DNA from: Lachnospiraceae bacterium
GTDB lineage: Bacteria > Bacillota > Clostridia > Lachnospirales > Anaerotignaceae
Length of the DNA: 64,000 bases
Direction of reading: 5' to 3'
Assembly: GCA_910576545.1 (NCBI GenBank)
Contig: CAJTKM010000011.1
Coordinates: 38,528 to 102,527 of the forward strand
Of this stretch, positions 16,455 through 23,806 are shown piece after piece. Made by a program: the position numbers and the translations under genes. How positions within the stretch are numbered: position 1 is the first letter of the stretch; each line of letters begins with the position of its first letter. A model generated the notes under the pieces. It was not told the origin of the DNA, did not search any database, and saw only the letters and a program-made list of their open reading frames with translations.

Positions 16455-18035
16455 ATGAAACGAATATTCAAAGCAATGTTAAAAGCAAGCAATTTCAATC
16501 CTACGGCAGTGTTGTATGATTTTTTCAAAGCCCTTTTGATTTATCTGATAGCAACGTCTTTTGCCCTGTGCCTTGTCGGTGCGGAGGTGATACACGATAA
16601 TATTTTCGGAATGTATATCCTTGGCGTAGCCGTAACCTCTGTAATTACAAGCGGGTATTTCTGGGGAATCGCAGCTTCTGTTGGCGGTGTAATCGGCGTG
16701 AATTTCTTTTTCACCTATCCGTATTATTCACTGAATTTCACCATTACAGGCTATCCAATCACATTCGCGGTTCTTTTGCTGATTTCCATACTGATCAGCA
16801 CGTTGACCGCGAAGGTCAAAAAAGCCGCTGTCATTTCTTCATCAGGAAAAAAATGGGCGGAAACGCTGAATGAGATGAGCAAAGCAATACTGACAGCAAG
16901 TGACCGCGATGTGATACTGGAAATGGCAACAGACTATTTTTATGAAGCAAACCAGTGTAGCGTTGTTTTATATCTTGGTTCACCTTTGGAGCCTGAAAAA
17001 AAGGCTATGCGGCTGATGAAGGACACAGACGAACAGATTTTCAACAGCATACTGGAGCGGCAGGTAGCTTTTTCTGCATTTGACACAGGACGCCGCACAG
17101 GTGCAAACCTGAGCGACCAGACGCAAAACTGCAAGGGAACGTATTTCCCTATCATGACAAAAGAACAGAAATATGGTGTAATTGGTCTGCTTTTTGAAGA
17201 CTCCAAACTGATTTTGAATAATACTTACGGTTCTATTGATGTTATGATTTCTCAGACAATTTTAGGATTGGAGCGCCAGGAAATGATTGAAAAAGCACAG
17301 GATATCCTTCTGGAAAAAGAAAAAGAAAAAATGCGAAGCAACCTTTTGCGGGCTGTTTCTCATGATTTACGGACTCCTTTGACGGGTATTTTAGGCTCTA
17401 CGGCCACACTGATTGAAAACAGTGACACCCTGAGCAAAGATGCCAATACAAAATTACTGCGGGATATTTACCAGGATACGGAATGGCTGATTCATATGGT
17501 TGAAAACCTGCTTTCTGTGACCAAAATCAGTGGAAACGAAACTAACCTGAAAAAACAGGAGGAAATCGTAGAAGAAGTCGTTTCCGAAGCGGTTACTCGT
17601 ACGCAGAAACGTTTCCCCGATGCGCATATTGATGTAAAAGTACCAGATGAACTGCTGATTGTCCCAATGGACGCGACTCTGATTGAGCAAGTCCTCATCA
17701 ACCTGATGGAAAACGCTATCCGTCATTCGGGGAGTTCCCTCCCCATCGGCTTGCGGGTGGCGAAAAAGAAAAGCGGAGCGGTCTTTACCATATACGACCA
17801 TGGGAAAGGTATTGACCCATCTCAAATACCCGATTTGTTCGATGGAAATTCCCGTTCCAGCGATTCCAGCAGAGGCATCGGCATTGGACTTTCCATCTGT
17901 AAATCCATTATATTGGCTCATAGCGGAACAATTTTTGCGAAAAATAATCAAAGCGGCGGCGCGAGCTTTACGTTTGTACTTCCCATGAAAGGAGAGAATA
18001 CATATGGCGACGAAAGTAAAAGTAATGATTATTGA
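16455..18035 (+). CDS. KdpD-like sensor histidine kinase lacking the KdpD N-terminal domain
   Basis: This 526-residue membrane kinase has four membrane segments of the DUF4118/KdpD type (about residues 25-120), a GAF-like linker (about 150-275), then HisKA with the phospho-acceptor in RAVSHDLRTPL and HATPase with NLMENAIRHS and the GxG boxes DHGKGIDP and GIGIGLSI. The large N-terminal KdpD/Usp sensing region found in the E. coli protein is absent. A TATAAT at 16409-16414 may drive it. The gene overlaps the response regulator by 32 bases. No kdpFABC genes are present, so its input and targets may differ from potassium control. Confidence 0.88.
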   Translation: MKRIFKAMLKASNFNPTAVLYDFFKALLIYLIATSFALCLVGAEVIHDNIFGMYILGVAVTSVITSGYFWGIAASVGGVIGVNFFFTYPYYSLNFTITGYPITFAVLLLISILISTLTAKVKKAAVISSSGKKWAETLNEMSKAILTASDRDVILEMATDYFYEANQCSVVLYLGSPLEPEKKAMRLMKDTDEQIFNSILERQVAFSAFDTGRRTGANLSDQTQNCKGTYFPIMTKEQKYGVIGLLFEDSKLILNNTYGSIDVMISQTILGLERQEMIEKAQDILLEKEKEKMRSNLLRAVSHDLRTPLTGILGSTATLIENSDTLSKDANTKLLRDIYQDTEWLIHMVENLLSVTKISGNETNLKKQEEIVEEVVSEAVTRTQKRFPDAHIDVKVPDELLIVPMDATLIEQVLINLMENAIRHSGSSLPIGLRVAKKKSGAVFTIYDHGKGIDPSQIPDLFDGNSRSSDSSRGIGIGLSICKSIILAHSGTIFAKNNQSGGASFTFVLPMKGENTYGDESKSNDY

Positions 18036-18708
18036 GGACGAGGACGCGATTAGCAATTTTATTGCGATGACATTGAAAGCAAATGATTACGCACCGCTTC
18101 TGGCAAAAACTGCCAGCGAAGCGCTTTCCATGATACCCTCTCATTGTCCGGATTTGATATTGCTGGATTTAGGTCTGCCAGATATGGATGGCATGGAGAT
18201 ACTGAAAAAAATACGGGAATGGTCTGCAACGCCTGTTATCATTGTTTCTGCCCGCGGCGAGGAGGCGGATAAAGTCGAGGCGCTGGATTTTGGCGCGGAT
18301 GATTACATATGCAAGCCCTTTGGTACGTCCGAGCTTTTGGCAAGGATACGAACTGCTTTACGCCACAGCATGAAAAATGCCGGAACAGCTGCTGCAAGCG
18401 ATATTTTTACAACAAAAGGGCTGCGGATTGATTTCAGCAAACGGCAGGTTACTATCGATGGGCGGGAAGTGCATTTGACACAAATCGAATTCAAAATCGT
18501 TTCCCTTCTGGCAAAAAGTGCGGGACAGGTTCTGACCTATGATTTTATCATTACGGAATTGTGGGGACCTTATGCGGTAAAAGATAATCAAATTCTGCGG
18601 GTTAATATGGCGAATATTCGCCGCAAGCTGGAAAAGAACCCGGGTTCGCCTGAATATATTTTTACCGAAGTCGGTATTGGCTATCGTATGGTTGACGACG
18701 GGATATAA
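18004..18708 (+). CDS. kdpE: KdpE-like OmpR-family response regulator
   Basis: This 234-residue regulator has a receiver domain (acidic pocket EDED, phospho-acceptor Asp in LLDLGLP, Thr/Ser in IIVSARG, Lys in YICKPF) and an OmpR/PhoB winged helix from about residue 135 (HLTQIEFKIVSLLAKSAGQVLT, then the wing ending GIGYRMV). GGAGAG precedes the ATG, which lies inside the end of the kinase gene, so the pair is coupled. The sequence resembles KdpE, but the potassium ATPase operon is not in the window. Confidence 0.88.
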   Translation: MATKVKVMIIEDEDAISNFIAMTLKANDYAPLLAKTASEALSMIPSHCPDLILLDLGLPDMDGMEILKKIREWSATPVIIVSARGEEADKVEALDFGADDYICKPFGTSELLARIRTALRHSMKNAGTAAASDIFTTKGLRIDFSKRQVTIDGREVHLTQIEFKIVSLLAKSAGQVLTYDFIITELWGPYAVKDNQILRVNMANIRRKLEKNPGSPEYIFTEVGIGYRMVDDGI

Positions 18709-18715
18709 TAGTTTC

Positions 18716-18770
18716 AAAAAAGTGGATCATGGAGAGCTAACAAATTAAATTCTCCATGTTCCACTTTTTA
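18716..18770. terminator. Terminator after the KdpDE-like pair
   Basis: AAAAGTGGATCATGGAG pairs with CTCCATGTTCCACTTTTT across an AT-rich loop, followed by a short T run on the plus strand. The A-rich 5' arm would also give T residues on the minus strand, so it may serve the converging gap gene as well. Confidence 0.8.
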
Positions 18771-18823
18771 TTGTCATATCAGGAAAGATCGGAATTTCTC
18801 TGTTCTCGTTACTGATTTTTTAT

Positions 18824-19843
18824 TTACTTCTGTGTGTCTACGGAGTACATATGTGCTGCCAGATCAACAACCTTATTGCTGTAACCCCATTCATTATCAT
18901 ACCACGCAATCAGCTTTACGAAGTTATCATCCAGAATGATGCCTGCTTTTTCGTCGAAAATACAGGTACGGGTATCGCCCAGAAGGTCGGAAGAAACCAC
19001 ATCATCATTGATATATCCAATGATACCTTTCATTGTTGTTTCAGAGGCTTCTTTGATTTTCGCACAAATTTCCTCATAGGTTGCGTTTTTCTTCAGCCTT
19101 GCCGTCAGGTCTACAACAGAAACATCATTCGTGGGAACACGGAAGGACATGCCTGTCATTTTTCCCTTGAGTTCAGGAATAACGCGTCCAACGGCCTTTG
19201 CCGCGCCCGTTGTGGAAGGGATAATGTTATTGAATACGGAGCGGCCGGTTCTCCAGTCGCGTCCTGCTCTTGCGTCAACAGCTTTCTGCTTTGCCGTAGC
19301 CGAGTGGATGGTGCTCATCAGCCCCTGTTCGATGCCAAAGTTATCATGTACAATTTTTACCAGCGGAGCAAGGCAGTTTGTTGTACAGGATGCATTGGAA
19401 ACAATATCATATTCCGGCTGATAGGTCAGATGGTTTACGCCCATAACGAATGTAGGCATAATATCGTCTTTAGATGGCGCAGTCAGGATGACTTTTTTAG
19501 CGCCTCCAATTTTATGTAAAGCCGCTTTTTCCATTGTGTTAAATGCGCCCGTAGATTCAATGATATATTCTGCGCCGCATTCAGACCATTTAATCTGGGA
19601 AGCATCGCTTTCGCTGAAAACATAAATCTTCTTGCCATTCACAATCAGACAGTTTTCACCGATTTCAATATCGCCTTCAAAACGACCGAAAATACTGTCG
19701 TATCTCAGTTGGTACGCCATATAATCCAATTCTGCGTTTCTGAGGTTAATGCCGCAAAGTTCGAACTGCTCCTGACGCTGCATCAGTACTCTGAAAACAA
19801 CTCTGCCGATACGGCCAAACCCATTGATACCAACTTTAATCAT
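18824..19843 (-). CDS. gap: Glyceraldehyde-3-phosphate dehydrogenase
   Basis: This glycolytic NAD enzyme makes 1,3-bisphosphoglycerate. In 339 residues the Rossmann start is INGFGRIGR, the catalytic cysteine is in SNASCTTNCLAP, the catalytic histidine in STIHSATAKQ, and the C-terminal WYDNEWGYSNKVVDL is canonical. Position 33 is in INLRNAE rather than the common NDL, which may affect cofactor choice. GAGAGGGG precedes the ATG, and a TACAAT -10 lies about 55 bases upstream. It stands alone, with no pgk-tpi-gpm neighbours, so it may be a second gap copy. Confidence 0.95.
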   Translation of the reverse strand: MIKVGINGFGRIGRVVFRVLMQRQEQFELCGINLRNAELDYMAYQLRYDSIFGRFEGDIEIGENCLIVNGKKIYVFSESDASQIKWSECGAEYIIESTGAFNTMEKAALHKIGGAKKVILTAPSKDDIMPTFVMGVNHLTYQPEYDIVSNASCTTNCLAPLVKIVHDNFGIEQGLMSTIHSATAKQKAVDARAGRDWRTGRSVFNNIIPSTTGAAKAVGRVIPELKGKMTGMSFRVPTNDVSVVDLTARLKKNATYEEICAKIKEASETTMKGIIGYINDDVVSSDLLGDTRTCIFDEKAGIILDDNFVKLIAWYDNEWGYSNKVVDLAAHMYSVDTQK

Positions 19844-20015
19844 AACTATTATCCCCTCTCAAAAACTTGTTGGACGTTTACTGTCCTACCTATTGTAGCA
19901 TATTATTTCTTAAAAAAAAGTAAAAAACTGCAAATATTTTTTTTTCAGAAGTCTTGACAGCATATCCTGATATTTCGGGGATAAATTTATTCAAAGTGAT
20001 ACAAATGCGGGACGT

Positions 20016-21005
20016 TTATAGTCCCTCTTTCAAAATCTTTTCCTGTTTTCTTTCTGTTTCTTTCCGGTAATATTCTGCTGCTTCTTCTGGCAGAACCATA
20101 TTGATATAGCAGTTTGTTGCATATTCAAAGCCGGCAAAACCGCCGATTCGAGGCAGAATTTCCATATACCAGTGGAATGGTTTGCCTTTCGGCGCATTAT
20201 AGATACAAATGTTATATCCGACGTCCTTCCGCAGTAAAATGACCTTATGCAGCAGTTCCAACAGGAGTACGGAAAGGTTATTCCTTTCCTGTGCGGTCAA
20301 CTCGGCGATACTGCTCTGATGCTTTTTCGGTGCAATCCAGAGTTCATAAGGGAAACGCGCCGCATATGGCACAAAGGCAATGAAATCTTTGTTTTCCTGC
20401 ACGACGCGGCTTCCAGTTTCTGTTTCATGCCGCAGTATTTTGCAGAAAAGGCAGTCCCTTTCCTGCATTTTTTCCGACATAGCTTGTATTCTCTGTGGAA
20501 TCAGCGGCATCCCAATCAGCTGGGAATGGGAATGGCGAATACTCATACCCGCTGCAGAACCACAGTTTTTGAAAATCTGAACATAAGTTGTCACTTTTTC
20601 CGAAAGTATGCTTTCATATCTTTCCTGAAGAACCACCAGAACCTTGGAAAGATGCTCCTTTGAAAATCTGTCGATTGTCATTCCATGCTCGCGGGTATCC
20701 ACCAAAACCTCATGCCGCCCAATACCTGCCCGCCGTTCATAAAACGTTTCCTGCGGCAGTTCCTCAGCATTTTGGGATACAGCGGGAAACATATTCGGAA
20801 AAACCCGAATCTGCCATACATCATCGGCCGCATCCTGATAAACGGGAGTCGTTGTCTGTCCCTCGTTCCCGCCACAGAACGGGCAGTTTTTCCCGCTTTC
20901 TGCCGTTGTCCGCGTTGTATGCCGGAACTCATAGGGCCTGTTCCGGCGATTTTCCGCGTAAAGCGTCCAATCTCCTGTAAATGGGTTTTTTCTGAATTCA
21001 GACAT
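20016..21005 (-). CDS. galT: GalT-type hexose-1-phosphate nucleotidylyltransferase
   Basis: This 329-residue member of the HIT-superfamily GalT group carries the zinc knuckle CPFCGG near residue 40 and a second CLFC pair. The nucleophile motif is HSHSQ (in SIRHSHSQLIGMP), whereas classical GalT has HPHxQ. HSHSQ also occurs in ADP-glucose phosphorylases, so the substrate could be ADP-glucose rather than UDP-glucose. I chose the ATG at 21005, with GGGGGAAT just upstream; one base separates it from the TAG of the preceding binding-protein gene, so they are coupled. No galK or galE is nearby. Confidence 0.8.
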   Translation of the reverse strand: MSEFRKNPFTGDWTLYAENRRNRPYEFRHTTRTTAESGKNCPFCGGNEGQTTTPVYQDAADDVWQIRVFPNMFPAVSQNAEELPQETFYERRAGIGRHEVLVDTREHGMTIDRFSKEHLSKVLVVLQERYESILSEKVTTYVQIFKNCGSAAGMSIRHSHSQLIGMPLIPQRIQAMSEKMQERDCLFCKILRHETETGSRVVQENKDFIAFVPYAARFPYELWIAPKKHQSSIAELTAQERNNLSVLLLELLHKVILLRKDVGYNICIYNAPKGKPFHWYMEILPRIGGFAGFEYATNCYINMVLPEEAAEYYRKETERKQEKILKEGL

Positions 21006-21006
21006 T

Positions 21007-22623
21007 CTATTCCCCCGCTTTCCGCTGATACGTCCATTGCTCGATATTTCGGAACACATTGAATGAAGTCGGAGAAATCTCCCCGCCTACATATTTAGAG
21101 GTGAAAACAGCATCTTCCCGAAAAGCGATGCTGATATACGGCAGTTCTTCCGCCAGCTTTTTTTGCAGACTGCTGTATGCCAGAAGTGTCATGCCCTCTC
21201 CCACAGCCGTCCGCGCCGTTTCCAGAAGGCGGTCCATCTCTTCGTTGGAATATCCGATGTAATTATAGCTGCCTCCCGTTGCAAAAAACGGTGTCAAATC
21301 TACCACATCAGAAAACTGCCAGCCGCCGACTACCATGTCAAAACTACCCGATGTCAGCTTTTCCTGATACTGCTCATAAGGCTGCGCGTCCAGCGTGCAG
21401 ACAAAGCCAATTGTCTGGAGTTCTTCCTTCAGTTTGGAGGCAATCTGTTTCCGTACGCTGTTCTCCTCATTCACAAGGATAGAAGCCTGAAGCGTTATAG
21501 TTCCTGCGGCAGTGGGCTTTTCAAGTATTCCGTCCCCGTTTTCATCACTCCAGCCATTGTTTTTCAGCACAGTAGCCGCCATTGTCGGGTCATAATTATA
21601 CGGAACGACATTTTCCTCATACAGCCAGGATTTCGGGCTGACCGGCGTATTAGCAAGTTCGCCGTACTGCAAATAAGCACTGTTCAGCAGGCTTTCTTTC
21701 GGGAAAGCATATGCCACAGCCTGCCTGACTGCTTTTTCCTGAAACAGGCTCCGATTAAAGTTAAAGCCGATAAAATCATATTTTGTGGAGGGGAATGTGT
21801 GGATTCCAGATGCGCCTTCTTCCGCATAGCGTCCCGTTTCCATCGCATCCGCAATCAACACATCGGTAATTCCCTGCTGGAAAGCGTTGACATCTGTCTG
21901 CGCCCCTTCCGTAATTATGACACTGATTATGGGGATTTGCGGTACGGTGCCATAATAGCTGTCGCTTACATTCAGCAAAAGCTCCGATGCTCGCCGATAG
22001 CTCAGCATTTCATAGGGGCCATTCCCCATAGGCGTCATATTGATTCCGTTTTGCGGGTCTGTCTGCCCTTGATAATATCCAGCGGAAATGACCGGAAACC
22101 GCAGCGCACTGATATTTCCGCTGAATGGCTCGTAAAATGAGATTTCAACTGTATTTTCCGAGATATTTTGCCAGCCGCTGACGTATTGCAGCACCCTTTT
22201 ATAAACTGCGTCCTCTGGTGCGCTGCGCAACGTATTCAGGGAAAAAACTACATCCTCCGCTGTCAGTTTTGTTCCGTTCTGCCAGAAAATATTACTGTTG
22301 ATTTGCAGCGTCAGCATACGCCCATCTTCTGAAAGCGTCCAGCTTTCTGCCACAGCTGGAACTGCTATGCCCCGCTCGTCAAAATCCAGAAGCGGGAGAT
22401 AAATCAACTTCAAAATACGGTCAACCGTTTCTTCCCGATTCAACAAAGGGTTCAGCGTTTCCGGAACGCGCATGGAAAGCCTTAACCGCGATTCTACAGA
22501 GCCATCCAGATTGGGCCCGCCTGACGCTGTAAAAAAGTTCCCCTGTTCTTCTCCCCCTTCTTTGCCGCAGCCACAAAGCCCTATGCATAAGGCAAGCAGC
22601 AACGCCAAATTCTTTTTTTTCAT
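21007..22623 (-). CDS. ABC transporter substrate-binding lipoprotein, family 5 (oligopeptide/nickel type)
   Basis: This 538-residue secreted lipoprotein has a signal peptide (MKKKNLALLLALCIGL) ending in a lipobox at CGCGK, then a family 5 solute-binding fold: a PETLNPLL-like strand, WTLSEDGRMLTLQI, FWQNGTKLTAEDVVFSL and the FIGFNFNRSLFQEKAVRQAVAYAF region. Such proteins capture peptides, nickel or other ligands outside the membrane. I chose the ATG at 22623, directly after GAGGAGCC. No cognate permease or ATPase is adjacent; it sits between a lytic transglycosylase and galT in a five-gene run, so the permease partner is elsewhere or the protein acts as a sensor. Confidence 0.87.
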   Translation of the reverse strand: MKKKNLALLLALCIGLCGCGKEGGEEQGNFFTASGGPNLDGSVESRLRLSMRVPETLNPLLNREETVDRILKLIYLPLLDFDERGIAVPAVAESWTLSEDGRMLTLQINSNIFWQNGTKLTAEDVVFSLNTLRSAPEDAVYKRVLQYVSGWQNISENTVEISFYEPFSGNISALRFPVISAGYYQGQTDPQNGINMTPMGNGPYEMLSYRRASELLLNVSDSYYGTVPQIPIISVIITEGAQTDVNAFQQGITDVLIADAMETGRYAEEGASGIHTFPSTKYDFIGFNFNRSLFQEKAVRQAVAYAFPKESLLNSAYLQYGELANTPVSPKSWLYEENVVPYNYDPTMAATVLKNNGWSDENGDGILEKPTAAGTITLQASILVNEENSVRKQIASKLKEELQTIGFVCTLDAQPYEQYQEKLTSGSFDMVVGGWQFSDVVDLTPFFATGGSYNYIGYSNEEMDRLLETARTAVGEGMTLLAYSSLQKKLAEELPYISIAFREDAVFTSKYVGGEISPTSFNVFRNIEQWTYQRKAGE

Positions 22624-22633
22624 AGGCTCCTCC

Positions 22634-23185
22634 TCAAAAGCGGTATGCGATACGGTAGAGTTTTTCCGCAAGCTGTACTCGTTTCACATAGCTTTTTGTT
22701 TCTCCAAATGGTATTTCATCCAGTTTCATGCCGTCCCTACTTTTTTCCTCATCTGCCAGCCATTTTGCTACGTTGCCATGCCCTGCATTATAAGCGGCAA
22801 GCCCTGTTTCCTGTACGCCGCTGAATTTTTCATCCAGCCATTTCAAATACCAGCAGCCAAGGCGGATATTTGTTTCAGGGTCTTTCAGATTCAGCGTTTC
22901 CTGCTCCAGCCCAACCTGTCCGGCAGCCCAAAGCCCTGTTTCTTCCGTCACCTGCATCAGCCCTATTGCGCCAGCAGGGGAAACTGCATCCTTGTCAAAA
23001 TGGCTTTCACAAAAAATAACTGCGTAAACGAGAGATTCCTCAAGCTGATATTCCGCGGCATATTTTTCCACATATTCCGCATAGTCCCGCGGCAATACCC
23101 GCGGCAGAAGCACTAAATATGCAAAGGCAGCCAGAAAACATATGACCAGCAGCCTGTATAATAGTTTTTTGAACCATCGAATCAT
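22634..23185 (-). CDS. Membrane-anchored lytic murein transglycosylase (SLT domain)
   Basis: A 183-residue protein with an N-terminal membrane anchor (residues 8-30) and an SLT domain. The catalytic Glu is in VIFCESHFDKDAVSPAGAIGLMQV, and the later AAYNAGHGNVAKWL block is typical. It would cleave peptidoglycan at the outer face of the membrane. It is 3 bp from coaE upstream and 10 bp from the binding-protein gene downstream, within the polA-led unit. Confidence 0.93.
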   Translation of the reverse strand: MIRWFKKLLYRLLVICFLAAFAYLVLLPRVLPRDYAEYVEKYAAEYQLEESLVYAVIFCESHFDKDAVSPAGAIGLMQVTEETGLWAAGQVGLEQETLNLKDPETNIRLGCWYLKWLDEKFSGVQETGLAAYNAGHGNVAKWLADEEKSRDGMKLDEIPFGETKSYVKRVQLAEKLYRIAYRF

Positions 23186-23188
23186 AGT

Positions 23189-23794
23189 TTATTCCGCATC
23201 CTGTTTTATATTTTTGACCAGCTGGCTGATTTGTTCCTCCACAAAAGCAATATCCCTGCTGTTGTCGATAATTTTGTCAGCGGCTTCCTGGTATTCCTCC
23301 CAGCTTTTCTGACTGGCAATACGCGCCTGTGCTGTTTCCGCACTTACGCCGTCCCGTTCTATAATACGGTTCATACGTGTTTCGCTGTCAGCAAAAACGA
23401 CCCAAACTTCATCACAGATAAAATCCAGGCCTGCTTCCAGCAAAAGCGGCGCATCCAGTACAGCGGCTTTTGCTTTCCCGCTTTCCTGTATGTTTTCTAT
23501 CTGCCGCTTCATTTCTGCAATGATATATTTATGGGTACATTGATTGAGAAATGCAAGTTTTTCCGCATCCCGAAATACAATTTCTCCCAGCTGCCGCCGG
23601 ACAATATCCCCATTTTCATCTAAAATACCGCTGCCAAAATAGCCGAGGATTTCCCGATAAGCAGGTTTTCCCTGTTCTATGATTTCATGGCTGATGCGGT
23701 CTGCGTCAATAATCGCAAGCCCCTCCGCCGCAAGACGGCGGCTGACAACGCTTTTCCCGCTGCCTGTTCCTCCTGTCAATCCAATCACTTTCAT
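23189..23794 (-). CDS. coaE: Dephospho-CoA kinase
   Basis: This enzyme carries out the last step of coenzyme A synthesis, phosphorylating the 3'-hydroxyl of dephospho-CoA. In 201 residues the P-loop is GLTGGTGSGKS, followed by IDADRISHEI, VLDAPLLLEAGLD and the lid RIIERDG. CAGGAG precedes the ATG. The gene lies 12 bp after polA, an arrangement common in Firmicutes. Confidence 0.95.
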   Translation of the reverse strand: MKVIGLTGGTGSGKSVVSRRLAAEGLAIIDADRISHEIIEQGKPAYREILGYFGSGILDENGDIVRRQLGEIVFRDAEKLAFLNQCTHKYIIAEMKRQIENIQESGKAKAAVLDAPLLLEAGLDFICDEVWVVFADSETRMNRIIERDGVSAETAQARIASQKSWEEYQEAADKIIDNSRDIAFVEEQISQLVKNIKQDAE

Positions 23795-23806
23795 AAGACA
23801 CTCCTG

